A stretch of DNA of 64,000 nt from DATFXM01 sp035315885. Its GTDB lineage: Bacteria; Acidobacteriota; Blastocatellia; UBA7656. The notes under the pieces were generated by a model that saw nothing but the letters and a program-made list of their open reading frames with translations, had not been told where the DNA came from and did no database searches. Position numbers and translations under genes: made by a program. The first letter of the stretch is position 1. Every line of letters starts with the position of its first letter. Positions 39,181 to 47,892 of this stretch are shown here, piece after piece. Where the stretch lies: the NCBI GenBank assembly GCA_035315885.1, contig DATFXM010000101.1, positions 1 to 64,000 of the forward strand, written 5' to 3'.

Positions 39181-40506
39181 ATCTCCGGTCCACTGAGCCA
39201 GAGCGCGCGAGGGTTCTCTTGCTGGCAATGTGCACTCGAACTGCTCTTTCTCAGTTGACCCCTTCAGTGCCGCGGTCGAGACTTCCCCACCCGCGATGGT
39301 CTGCGCAATCTGGTCGAAGTACCCGGTACCTACGAACGATTGATGCTTCGCTGCACGATATCCCTGACCTTCCACTGAAAACTCGCGCTGTTGCAGTTCG
39401 GAATACGCAGCCATGCCCCGCTGCCGGTAATTGAACGCCAGATCGAACATCGAGTGGTTTATCGAGTGAAATCCCGCCAGCGTCACGAACTGAAACTTGT
39501 ACCCCATGGCGCCCAACTCGCGTTGAAAACTCGCGATCGTGTCCAGATCCAGCTTCTTCTTCCAGTTGAACGACGGAGAACAGTTGTACGCCAGAAGCTT
39601 TTGCGGATGTTCGCGGAGAATCGCTTCTGCGAAGCGGCGCGCCTCCGCAAGATTCGGCTCAGAAGTTTCGCACCAGATCATGTCCGCGTAAGGCGCGTAA
39701 GCCAAACCCCTCACAATCGCATGCTCCAGTCCGGGCCGCACCCTGAAGAACCCTTCAATCGTGCGGTCACCGCATATGAACTCGCGATCTCTTGAGTCCA
39801 CATCGCTGCTCAGCAGGTCGGCGGCGTTCGCGTCCGTGCGTGCGATTACGATAGTTGGTACCCCTAGACAGTCCGCAGCCAATCGCGCCGCCACGAGTTT
39901 TTGAATAGACTCGCTCGTCGGGACAAGTACCTTTCCGCCCAGGTGCCCGCACTTCTTCGCCGAAGCGAGCTGGTCTTCGAAGTGAACCGCCGCTGCACCC
40001 GCTTCGATCATCGCCTTCATCAACTCAAAAGCGTTCAACGCGCCGCCGAATCCCGCTTCTGCGTCCGCCACGATCGGCGCGTACCAGTATTCGAGCTCGT
40101 GACCTTCCGCGTGGTGAATCTCGTCCGCGCGGCGCAATGCGTTGTTGATGCGGCGAACAAGATGCGGAACGCTGTCCACCGGATAAAGACTCTGATCCGG
40201 ATAGGTGTGTCCCGCCGAATTGGCGTCCGCCGCGACTTGCCAGCCGCTGACGTAGATCGCGCGCAAACCGGCTTGAACCATCTGAACCGCCTGCGATCCG
40301 GTGACTGCACCAAGCGCTGCGACATACCCATCCGAATTCAAGAGCTTCCAGAGCCGCTCTGCACCAAGCTCCGCCAGAGTGTGCTTGATCCGAATAGAGC
40401 CGCGCAGCTTCACGACGTCGGCAGCGCTGTATGTCCGCTTCACAGCCTTCCAACGAGGCTCAGTTTCCCAGGCATGAGCGATTCCCGCAGCACCAGACAT
40501 GTTCAT
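39178..40506 (-). CDS. aceA: Isocitrate lyase
   Basis: The 442-residue protein has the family catalytic motif KKCGHLGGK near residue 185, DADAGFGG-like ADAEAGFGG upstream, and the closing ICL core (WCETSEPNLAEARRFAEAI, CSPSFNWKKKLD, LAGFHSINHSMFDLA). It splits isocitrate to glyoxylate and succinate, the first step of the glyoxylate shunt. It starts at ATG 40506 with GGAGGAG upstream; a GTG at 40509 and an ATG at 40500 are near. It lies 12 bp after the malate synthase gene, so aceB and aceA form an operon in that order. Divergent IclR lies on the other side. Confidence 0.97.
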   Translation of the reverse strand: MNMSGAAGIAHAWETEPRWKAVKRTYSAADVVKLRGSIRIKHTLAELGAERLWKLLNSDGYVAALGAVTGSQAVQMVQAGLRAIYVSGWQVAADANSAGHTYPDQSLYPVDSVPHLVRRINNALRRADEIHHAEGHELEYWYAPIVADAEAGFGGALNAFELMKAMIEAGAAAVHFEDQLASAKKCGHLGGKVLVPTSESIQKLVAARLAADCLGVPTIVIARTDANAADLLSSDVDSRDREFICGDRTIEGFFRVRPGLEHAIVRGLAYAPYADMIWCETSEPNLAEARRFAEAILREHPQKLLAYNCSPSFNWKKKLDLDTIASFQRELGAMGYKFQFVTLAGFHSINHSMFDLAFNYRQRGMAAYSELQQREFSVEGQGYRAAKHQSFVGTGYFDQIAQTIAGGEVSTAALKGSTEKEQFECTLPAREPSRALAQWTGD

Positions 40507-40518
40507 CACTCTCCTCCT

Positions 40519-42081
40519 TCAGATTGGATTGAATTCGCCACGCACAATCATTTGCTCGCCGATGAGCCGCGCCCGCTGATAGTTTTTGACAACTTCGCGA
40601 TCTTGCCCCGTCGAATGCTCACTCAGTATGCGATCCAACTCCTCGTCGAACACTTTGCTGACGAACTCAGGACTGTGCTCGACCTCCCGGCCATCGACCT
40701 CGACAAACCTTAGCCTGCCCCGATGCAGAGTTCGCTGTGCAATCATCAGTCTGTAGATCCGATCCGTAGCCAGATCCTCCATGTAGCCGTCGAGAAGACT
40801 AGCCCCTTTGCCTTGAAGCACGCCGTTCCGATATCGAATGACCGTCCTGACCGCCGCACGCGTGCCCTCGACGGTGACTTTTCCGACTGCTTCGGGTATC
40901 GGTCTAAGGTCGGGATATCGTCGAGCACCCGGTCGTCGCGATTGAATCTGGTTAGGGTACGGAAACTGGCCTACGGCAATCTCGTTCTGGTCGGGATGTC
41001 CGGTCCACGCGCCGTCCATCAGACAACCAGCCTCGTTCTTCTTGTCTTCCGCTAGAACCTTCAATGCGCGCTCGTTCAGCTCAGGATCAATACGGCTCGG
41101 ATACAACGCGGTCATACCGCCAATCGCGAGCGCTCCGCGCCGGTGACAGATCTCCACCATCAGCTCGCGAAGATTCTGAAAGAAGGGAACGTCGTGAGGT
41201 ATCGTGTTTCGATCCGGCAGTACCCAACGCGGATCCATCAGGTTGAAATGAATGAGGCTCGCCATGTAGTCCCACCTGCCGAGATTCAATCCGACAAGAT
41301 GCTCTCGAAGGTTGAACATGAATTCTTCCATCTGATAAGCAAGCGGGTGAGACTCTACGAGCGCCATGCACTTGATGAAGTCCGGCGGAAGACCCTTTGT
41401 CCGTGCTAAAGCGCGGAACACGTCGCGCCACCAGAGCGCTTCGTCGGCAGATTCCGATTTCGGGATGTAAAAAGATAACGGATGCCGAAGCTCGGCAGCT
41501 TCAATCTGACAAGTCACCATCGCGACGTCAAACAACGAAGCCGACATCAGCTCGTCACAGTTGGCAAGAATACCCGCCTGGCTGAGATGCAGCCCACGCG
41601 GCCGAACCCAGATCGCGGTGTCGCTCGGTTTGATGGATATCGTCTGATTTCTTTTTGAATCGAAGTACGTCAACTCGCGGCGCAAAGCGCCCAGCGTGTT
41701 CTCGATTCCCCTGATCAGGTTTGGCCAGAAGTTGGCCTGCGAATCCTCGAGGTCGATCATTACTCCCGGCGCGCCGGAGTTGAGCATCTTCACCACGAGT
41801 TCGCCGTCGTCGGCCGGGCCGGTCATCTGATTACGTTGGTCTTTGCACCAATCAGGGACGGTGATGCGCCACGCGGAAGCCGTCGCCTGCGACGGGGCGA
41901 GGTGCTCGGGCGGTCTCCCGGCGTGCGAATCTTCGAGCGCCCCTGCTCGGCGCTGAATCAGCTTCTCCTGACGCGGTGTGAATTCGCGGTGAAGCGGGAG
42001 GACGAAATCCAGGAACCCATGCGGGAGGTCTCGGGATGAATCGAAATCGTCCGGTGCGCTGTTGATTCGGGGGTCCACCAT
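40519..42081 (-). CDS. aceB: Malate synthase A
   Basis: The 520-residue protein has the malate synthase core: IWVRPRGLHL with the catalytic arginine, GVMIDLEDSQANF, VESHPLAYQMEEFMFNLREHLVGLNLGRWDY, and DGAWTGHPD with the catalytic aspartate. It condenses glyoxylate with acetyl-CoA to malate, the second step of the shunt. It leads the aceBA operon. The start at 42081 is close to the IclR-type operator region (42225-42263), and the intergenic space is about 220 bp. Confidence 0.97.
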   Translation of the reverse strand: MVDPRINSAPDDFDSSRDLPHGFLDFVLPLHREFTPRQEKLIQRRAGALEDSHAGRPPEHLAPSQATASAWRITVPDWCKDQRNQMTGPADDGELVVKMLNSGAPGVMIDLEDSQANFWPNLIRGIENTLGALRRELTYFDSKRNQTISIKPSDTAIWVRPRGLHLSQAGILANCDELMSASLFDVAMVTCQIEAAELRHPLSFYIPKSESADEALWWRDVFRALARTKGLPPDFIKCMALVESHPLAYQMEEFMFNLREHLVGLNLGRWDYMASLIHFNLMDPRWVLPDRNTIPHDVPFFQNLRELMVEICHRRGALAIGGMTALYPSRIDPELNERALKVLAEDKKNEAGCLMDGAWTGHPDQNEIAVGQFPYPNQIQSRRPGARRYPDLRPIPEAVGKVTVEGTRAAVRTVIRYRNGVLQGKGASLLDGYMEDLATDRIYRLMIAQRTLHRGRLRFVEVDGREVEHSPEFVSKVFDEELDRILSEHSTGQDREVVKNYQRARLIGEQMIVRGEFNPI

Positions 42082-42224
42082 GCTTATCGCTCCAAAGACA
42101 CCTGGAAAACCAGCGACGCGGAGTATGCGCCGCTAGATCAACCCGACCGCGCCCGCCAAGTCGGCCCACTAAGCCCTCGGCTCCAATTTTCTTAGCGTAT
42201 TTCCCCATCCTGGCCCAAACGAAC

Positions 42225-42263
42225 TTTCGCGTCTAGCGAAAATTCGCTATAGTTCGGTATATT
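42225..42263. promoter_or_regulatory. Candidate IclR operator between aceBA and iclR-like gene
   Basis: TAGCGAA (42234-42240) and TTCGCTA (42243-42249) form a 7-bp dyad with a 2-nt centre. An overlapping TTTCGC (42225-42230) and GCGAAA (42236-42241) gives a second dyad. Just beyond lies TATATT (42258-42263), a five-of-six -10 box for the iclR-like gene, inside GTTC-N8-GAAC. E. coli IclR binds an AT-rich dyad between its own gene and aceBAK, so the position is right. Confidence 0.55.
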
Positions 42264-42301
42264 GAACAGAATGTGAGGGGGGCGGAAGCGGGGTGATCTT
42301 G

Positions 42302-43084
42302 ATGCATAAGAGGCCGGACATCTCCTCTGCGGCGGTCGAGAGAGCGTTGGAGATATTGGAAACGCTCGCCCATCGGGAGCGGGGGCTAACCAACTCAGAG
42401 CTGAGTCGAAGGCTTGCTATCCCCAAAAGCTCAGCGAGTTACCTCTTACGGACCCTCGAAGCGCGAGGCTATCTGAAGCGCGAACGATTGGGAGGGCGAT
42501 ATCGGCTCGGCCTCAAAGTGCTCAACCTCGGACAGGGCGTTCAACCCTACCTGGAGCTGAGGCGGGTGGCTTTGCCCGTGTTGAACCGTCTCGCGAGAGA
42601 CACCGGGATCACGGTGCACCTTGCGGTTCTGGATCACGGGGAAGCTGTCTATGTAGAAAGGGTCGAGGGATCCGGTTCCGATAAGCCCGATACATGGGTG
42701 GGCCGCAGGATAAAGCTCCACTCCACCGCCGTGGGCAAGGCGATAGCTGCGCACCTGCCTGCATGCGAGCTTGAGTCGGCAATCGCTGAACACGGATTGA
42801 AGATGCGCACGTTCAACACAATCACAAGCGACGCGAGGCTGATGCATGAGCTTGAAAAGGTTCGCGCGCTGGGATTCGCCGTAGACGATGAAGAGAACAA
42901 TACCGGTGCTCGATGCGTTGCCGCGGCTGTGTTGGATGGATTTGGACGGATAATCGGCGCGCTCGGAGTTTGTGGCACTACGATGCAGATTGAAAGGTCA
43001 TCGCTGCGCCGCAAGGCTGAATCGATTATTGATGCAGCCCGCGAACTCTCAGCGCAGCTTTCAATGCTGAGTGCTGAGCGCTAA
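42302..43084 (+). CDS. IclR family transcriptional regulator
   Basis: The 260-residue protein has an N-terminal winged HTH (AVERALEILETLAHRERGLTNSELSRRLAIPKSSASYLLRTLEARGYL) and the IclR effector domain (GITVHLAVLDHGEAVYVERVEG, HSTAVGKAIAAHLP, GFAVDDEENNTGARCVAAAV). It faces the aceBA operon and probably regulates the glyoxylate shunt through the shared intergenic dyads. The GTG at 42293 is a possible earlier start; I chose the ATG at 42302. Its last residues MLSAER are encoded by the CTGAGT repeat. Confidence 0.9.
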   Translation: MHKRPDISSAAVERALEILETLAHRERGLTNSELSRRLAIPKSSASYLLRTLEARGYLKRERLGGRYRLGLKVLNLGQGVQPYLELRRVALPVLNRLARDTGITVHLAVLDHGEAVYVERVEGSGSDKPDTWVGRRIKLHSTAVGKAIAAHLPACELESAIAEHGLKMRTFNTITSDARLMHELEKVRALGFAVDDEENNTGARCVAAAVLDGFGRIIGALGVCGTTMQIERSSLRRKAESIIDAARELSAQLSMLSAER

Positions 43085-43190
43085 GTTGCGGTCGCCAGTC
43101 GTTATTGGTCTTCCTCGGCTATGCTGTAGAGATATCCAAAACCAGCAGAACCCTCTTCGGGTTGGAACTCAGCACTCAGCACCCTAGTTC
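43060..43190. repeat. CTGAGT/ACTCAG inverted repeat element between iclR-like gene and ppc
   Basis: The left arm AATGCTGAGTGCTGAGCGCTAAG (43061-43084) is the end of the regulator's coding region. The right arm GGAACTCAGCACTCAGCACCC (43164-43184) ends close to the stop codon of ppc on the other strand. A CCCTCTTCGGGTTGG dyad (43149-43163) sits inside. The element separates two convergent genes. Confidence 0.75.
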
Positions 43191-43191
43191 A

Positions 43192-45999
43192 TCACCCCGT
43201 GTTCCTCAGACCAGCGGAGATGCCGTTGATCGTCGCCGCAAGCGCGTAATTCAGACTCTCATTGTCCTCCCCCGATCGCTTCCTTCGCAGCAGCTCCACT
43301 TGAATAAGGCTCATTGGGTCAACGTACGGGTTCCGCAGTTTTATCGATCGGGCCAGAACAGGATTGCGCTCCAGAATGGTGTCCTGTCCGCTTATTCGCA
43401 ACACCATTCGAATCGTACGCTCGTACTCCTCTTTTATAAGCCCAAACATACGATCGCGGAGTTCAACGTCTTCAACCAGTTCTGCGTACAGCAGTGCGAT
43501 TGTCAAATCAGCCTTGGCAAGTCCGATTTCGACGTTGTGAATCAAGTCACTGAACAGGGGGAACTCACTCATCATCGCATGCAACAGTTTTTCTGCATCA
43601 GCGCCCTTGCGGGCAAAGCGCTCCAACGCAAACCCGACGCCGAACCAGGCGGGCAGCACGTGCCGGCTCTGCATCCAGCCGAACACCCACGGTATTGCCC
43701 TCAAGTCCTGTAACCCGGTGCCGCCTTCGCGCCGCGCCGGACGCGAACTAATTGTTGCGTGTTCCAACTCCTTCACCGGAGTCGCAGCTTCAAAATACGG
43801 GCGGGTGTCTGGATTATCCGAAATCCTTGTTCGATAAAACTCATAAGCGTCTTCAGACATTGCCTCCATTGCTGCCGCAAACTCCTCTTCGGAAGGTCCA
43901 GCCTTTCCTCCAGGCCTTGCTAACGCTTCCAACGATGCTGCGATCGCCAGTTCAAGGTTCCTCTCAGCAAGGATGGGATCGGAATATTTCCAGTTCAGGA
44001 CTTCGCCCTGTTCGGTGATCTTTATTTCGCCGTTGAAAGCCCCTGCCGGTTGCGAAGTGATCGCGTTGTGGGTGGGTCCTCCGCCTCTGCCCACCGTTCC
44101 TCCTCGCCCGTGGAACAGTGTCAGTTGTACGTTGCACTCGTCAGCCACTCGATGGAGAGAACGATGTGCCTTGAAGATCTCCCACGTACTCGTAAACATC
44201 CCGCCATCCTTGTTCGAATCCGAGTACCCCAGCATTACCTCTTGCCGCCTTCCCCACGAATCGAGCAGCGGCACATAGTCGGGCGACGTCCACAGAGCCC
44301 GGCAAAGCTCCGGACAGTGACGAAGGTCTTCGATGAGTTCGAACAGCGGCACCGGCATAAGTCCTGGATCGACCCCGTCGCCGGACGCGGCCACGTGAAC
44401 TCCACACAACTCCGACAGCCAGACCACCGACATCACATCTGAAATCGCGTGCGTGCCGCTGATGACGTAACTTCTGATCGACTCGGGAGGAAAAGATCGT
44501 TTGAGCTCGGCCACCATTCGAAGCGTGTCGAGTACTACGCGAATCTCTTCGGCAGGTGCAGACGGCAGGTCCGGCAGAGATTGGTCATCCTGGAACGTTA
44601 TTGCTTCAGCGAGCACCTTTGTAGCACGGGAATGAACGTGCGCGTGTTGTCTTATGTCCAGGGTGTGGAGGTGAAATCCGAAGGTGTCGACCTGGCGCAG
44701 AAGGGGGTCAAGCAACGATGCCGCCAATCGTCCGCCTGCATTTCTGTTCAAGCTGTCGTGAACCAGCCCAAGGTCTGACCGGAATTCGGCGGCAGTGCGA
44801 TAGACGGGTCCAGTTTGTGGCTCGAGTCTGGAACGACGCAACCTGTACAGCACACAATCGAGAAACTGCCTGTACGCATCGCCGGATGAGTGCCGGTGCA
44901 GGCCATGTTCGGCGGTAATGGAAATCGCGTAGCGGTCGAGCGCAAGTTGCAATTCCGGAGTGATGGCGACTTGTGCAGTCGACATGCTCAACCGCCAGAT
45001 CAGGTCATCTACCGTAGCGATGTAGTAATCGAGGATGGTGCGCCTTGCCATCAGCAACGCGTCGCGCGTGCATTCCGGCTCAACGTGCGGATTGCCGTCC
45101 CGATCGCCTCCAATCCACGAGCCGAAGCGCACAAGTCTCGGCAAATCGCCGCCGGAGATTTGACTGCCATAGACTTCGGCAAAATCGCGCGCGAGGTCTT
45201 CATATAATCGCGGGATCGTCTTGATGAGTACGCTCGGATAGTAGTCGAGGCCCATTCTGATCTCATCGCGAACCGTGGGACGTCTGCGGCGCACTTCGTC
45301 GGTCTGCCACAGAGCAGAAATCTCGGACATGATTGTTCTCTCGTGGTCTTCGGCCTCACGGTCTGGCAACGGCAGGCGGTCCAGTTGTTCCAGCTCCGAA
45401 GCAATACTCTGTCTCTTGAAGAGGACAGTTCGTCGAGCGACTTCGGTTGGATGGGCGGTGAACACGGGAACCACTTCGATCTTGCGCAGCCATTCGAGCG
45501 CGGCACTTTCGTCGATGCCGGCCGCCTGCATACGACGCAAGGTTCCGAGGAATGACCCCGGTTGTGCGACCCTGCGAGCCTCAACTTCAGCCGCTCGTCG
45601 ACGTCGTTTTCGATGATTTGTTTCGGCCAGGTTTGTGAGCTCGAAGTAAATCGCGAAGGCCTTTGTCATTTTGTAGGCTTCATCGACGGTCAGCCTGGCG
45701 ACAATCTGCTGAGCTCGATCCAATAAGCCGTCAGCCCCGTGTATTGCGCGGTTGTCGCGATCGAGCGCCCGATCGCGATGTTGGATAAGCAGCAGCCGGA
45801 GTTCTTCGACAGCCGTAAACAGAGTTTCGCCGGACTGTTCCTTGAGGACTTCGCCAAGCAGTCTGCCGAGCGACCTCACGTCGCGCCGCAAGGGCGACTC
45901 TTTAAGGTCGTCCTCATGGCTGGTGAGCTCGGCTAACCTCAACGCCTGATCCGAGACTCTCCAAAGGGGTTCATTCTTCACAGACACATTGTGCGCCAC
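43192..45999 (-). CDS. ppc: Phosphoenolpyruvate carboxylase
   Basis: The 935-residue protein has the catalytic histidine in VFTAHPTEVARRT near residue 180, the GSWIGGDRDGNP motif, the MLGYSDSNKDGGMFTS motif, the FHGRGGTVGRGGGP loop and the conserved C-terminus NGISAGLRNTG. It carboxylates PEP to oxaloacetate and replenishes the TCA cycle. The start is a GTG at 45999 without a good ribosome site. It lies next to the glyoxylate shunt genes, which makes an anaplerotic neighbourhood. Confidence 0.97.
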   Translation of the reverse strand: MAHNVSVKNEPLWRVSDQALRLAELTSHEDDLKESPLRRDVRSLGRLLGEVLKEQSGETLFTAVEELRLLLIQHRDRALDRDNRAIHGADGLLDRAQQIVARLTVDEAYKMTKAFAIYFELTNLAETNHRKRRRRAAEVEARRVAQPGSFLGTLRRMQAAGIDESAALEWLRKIEVVPVFTAHPTEVARRTVLFKRQSIASELEQLDRLPLPDREAEDHERTIMSEISALWQTDEVRRRRPTVRDEIRMGLDYYPSVLIKTIPRLYEDLARDFAEVYGSQISGGDLPRLVRFGSWIGGDRDGNPHVEPECTRDALLMARRTILDYYIATVDDLIWRLSMSTAQVAITPELQLALDRYAISITAEHGLHRHSSGDAYRQFLDCVLYRLRRSRLEPQTGPVYRTAAEFRSDLGLVHDSLNRNAGGRLAASLLDPLLRQVDTFGFHLHTLDIRQHAHVHSRATKVLAEAITFQDDQSLPDLPSAPAEEIRVVLDTLRMVAELKRSFPPESIRSYVISGTHAISDVMSVVWLSELCGVHVAASGDGVDPGLMPVPLFELIEDLRHCPELCRALWTSPDYVPLLDSWGRRQEVMLGYSDSNKDGGMFTSTWEIFKAHRSLHRVADECNVQLTLFHGRGGTVGRGGGPTHNAITSQPAGAFNGEIKITEQGEVLNWKYSDPILAERNLELAIAASLEALARPGGKAGPSEEEFAAAMEAMSEDAYEFYRTRISDNPDTRPYFEAATPVKELEHATISSRPARREGGTGLQDLRAIPWVFGWMQSRHVLPAWFGVGFALERFARKGADAEKLLHAMMSEFPLFSDLIHNVEIGLAKADLTIALLYAELVEDVELRDRMFGLIKEEYERTIRMVLRISGQDTILERNPVLARSIKLRNPYVDPMSLIQVELLRRKRSGEDNESLNYALAATINGISAGLRNTG

Positions 46000-46020
46000 G
46001 CGTAGCCTAAGAGGCGAGCG

Positions 46021-46105
46021 GGGAGGCGGAGATGAGGGGATGAGGAGATGAGGAGATGAGGCGAAGGGGCGACGCGGAGACGCCGCGACATGGTGATGCG
46101 CGGAC
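46021..46105. repeat. Family B repeat with GAGATGAGG tandem
   Basis: GGAGGCGGAGATGAGGGGATGAGGAGATGAGGAGATGAGGCGAAGGGGCGACGCGGAGACGCCGCG is a left-arm-type sequence upstream of ppc. Three tandem GATGAGGA units precede the conserved GGCGAAGGGGCGACGCGGAG core. Confidence 0.7.
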
Positions 46106-46172
46106 GCTGGAGACGTTGACGCGGTGTCGGCGAGCTACCGCGCATGTACAATCAATCACCCGTTACAGGGCA

Positions 46173-46586
46173 CTAGTCATCGTCGTCGATTGGGTGACCA
46201 ATTCTGAAGACGTGGCCGTCAGGGTGTCGCACGTGCATCTCGCGAAGATGCCAGGGCGTATCAGTAGGCCGGCTGGTGATCTCGAGGTTCTGCTCGACGC
46301 ATCGCGTGTAAACCGCGTCTACATCCTCAACAAGTATGGCTACCCAGACTCCTTTGTCAGCAGTTGGGTCGCCATGCACACCGAAAGTCGCACTGTTCTT
46401 GCCCCGGCCGCGGCCCCCCTGCGCGTTTAGACACAAAAAGATCTCAAGATCCCCCGAGCAGACGGAGCCGAAATCCGGGGGGTCGCCCCAATCCCACGAC
46501 TTCTTCCATCCAAGCTTCTCGAACCACGCGAAGCTCTGCTCGAGGTCGGAAACATTCAAGATCGGGGTCACTCGTTTTGCGAGCAT
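46173..46586 (-). CDS. VOC family (glyoxalase/bleomycin-resistance-like) protein
   Basis: The 137-residue protein has the paired beta-alpha-beta-beta-beta motifs of the vicinal oxygen chelate family: RVTPILNVSDLEQSFAWFEKLGW, DLEIFLCLNAQGG, WVAILVEDVDAVYTRC, and the closing MHVRHPDGHVFRIGHP. The expected metal ligands are partly replaced. AAGGAC precedes the ATG at 46586, 14 bp after the TauD-like gene, so the two are co-transcribed. It may be a small ring-cleaving enzyme, isomerase or binding protein. Confidence 0.85.
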   Translation of the reverse strand: MLAKRVTPILNVSDLEQSFAWFEKLGWKKSWDWGDPPDFGSVCSGDLEIFLCLNAQGGRGRGKNSATFGVHGDPTADKGVWVAILVEDVDAVYTRCVEQNLEITSRPTDTPWHLREMHVRHPDGHVFRIGHPIDDDD

Positions 46587-46600
46587 CTCTTTGTCCTTTC

Positions 46601-47641
46601 TCAATCGAGTGGTGCGGTTGGCTGAATCTCTTTGAGAGTTATTCCACCTCGCTCGCCGGGGACAACAGAACCATAGCGCTCGGCGTACGCCGGAGGCAGC
46701 GGACGCGCATTCGGCGGCGCGAGCCACAATCGCATCAGGTGCCTTTTGCGCTCGGGCTCGGGCCAGTCCTCAAACGCCGTCCGGTCATGCAGGATGGTGT
46801 GATTGTGTACGATCTGAATATCTCCCGGCTGGAACTCCATGAACATATGAAGCGCCGGATCGTTCGCCAGAGAATCGAAAAGATCGAGCGCTTCTGTTTG
46901 AACGCGAGTCAGCGGAGCGACGCCCGGGAATCTGCGAGCCGATTCGATGTACTGACGCTGATACAGAGCAGAAAGATATCCCTCGTACCACGAGAACACA
47001 GGAATGCTGAAGTAGGGCTTTTGACCTTCGGGTACTTCGCCCCGCCGATCAGTTTCAAGGGATGTAAACAACGCCTCGAGGAGGTCGGGCCGGCGCCGGC
47101 GCATCTCGTTGAAGATCGTGACTGAACTCACCAGGCTCGAAAGCCCTCCGGCTTTGGCGGGCTGCATGCACAACAGGCAAACTATGTCAGCCGAATCGGT
47201 ATGATAGGTTTGACGCTCACTGGTTTGGTAGATGCGCACTTCCGGGTTCTTACTCGAGTGGCCGAGGTTCTTGACGTGACCCAGCAAGTGGCCTTGTGCG
47301 TTTTGAAGGCGAGCCTTGCCCAGGTGACTACCGAGGCCAAAAAACGCGATTGCCGATTCGAGTCTCGTCCATCGCAGTACGGGCAGAGCCCTTAACAGCA
47401 CAAAGCCGCGGCCGTTGAGTACCTTGTCGAGAATTTGCTTAAGACGCAATGCAAACGCCGGCAGGGGAAAATCATCGCTGGTGATTGAAGGGATATCGCG
47501 CGATTCCGATGCAAGTCTCTTTGCTGCGCGTTCGATCTCATCGATTTCGTTGATCGAAAGATGTTCAATCCAATCGGTGCGCTGGCCCAGGTCTCGACCG
47601 TACCACGCTGATGGTCCCTTTATTTCGGGCGGCAATTCCAA
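46601..47641 (-). CDS. TauD/TfdA-type Fe(II)/2-oxoglutarate-like dioxygenase
   Basis: The 346-residue protein contains QTYHTDSADIVCLLC, with the HxD iron-binding pair near residue 150, and the distal histidine region QIVHNHTILHDRTAFEDW, followed by an RHLMRLWL arginine segment that would bind 2-oxoglutarate. It probably hydroxylates a small organic substrate. The start is a TTG at 47641 with GAGG eight bases upstream; the next ATG lies well inside the protein. The operon partner is the VOC protein. Confidence 0.85.
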   Translation of the reverse strand: MELPPEIKGPSAWYGRDLGQRTDWIEHLSINEIDEIERAAKRLASESRDIPSITSDDFPLPAFALRLKQILDKVLNGRGFVLLRALPVLRWTRLESAIAFFGLGSHLGKARLQNAQGHLLGHVKNLGHSSKNPEVRIYQTSERQTYHTDSADIVCLLCMQPAKAGGLSSLVSSVTIFNEMRRRRPDLLEALFTSLETDRRGEVPEGQKPYFSIPVFSWYEGYLSALYQRQYIESARRFPGVAPLTRVQTEALDLFDSLANDPALHMFMEFQPGDIQIVHNHTILHDRTAFEDWPEPERKRHLMRLWLAPPNARPLPPAYAERYGSVVPGERGGITLKEIQPTAPLD

Positions 47642-47697
47642 CTGTCTTACCTCAAAGTTGAATTCTTAACGTAAAGAGCCTGGGACGCAACTGACGG

Positions 47698-47892
47698 ATG
47701 AGGGGGAAGGAGCGAAGGAGCGAACGGGCGAATGGGCGACGCGGGGACGCGGGGACACGGAGACTGGGGGACGCGGAGACGGTGCGAGTTGTTGTGGCAA
47801 TAGCAAGCGAACGGACTGTCGAGTTTAACTCCGCCTCTCCGCGTCGCTCCGCCTCGCGTCTCCGCGTCGCCCCTTCGCCTCTTCCCCTCACC
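47698..47892. repeat. Family B long inverted repeat
   Basis: The left arm GGAGCGAACGGGCGAATGGGCGACGCGGGGACGCGG and the right arm CCGCGTCGCTCCGCCTCGCGTCTCCGCGTCGCCCCTTCGCC are complementary and flank about 60 bp that differ from other copies. It lies between the TauD-like gene and the CFA synthase stop. Confidence 0.8.
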
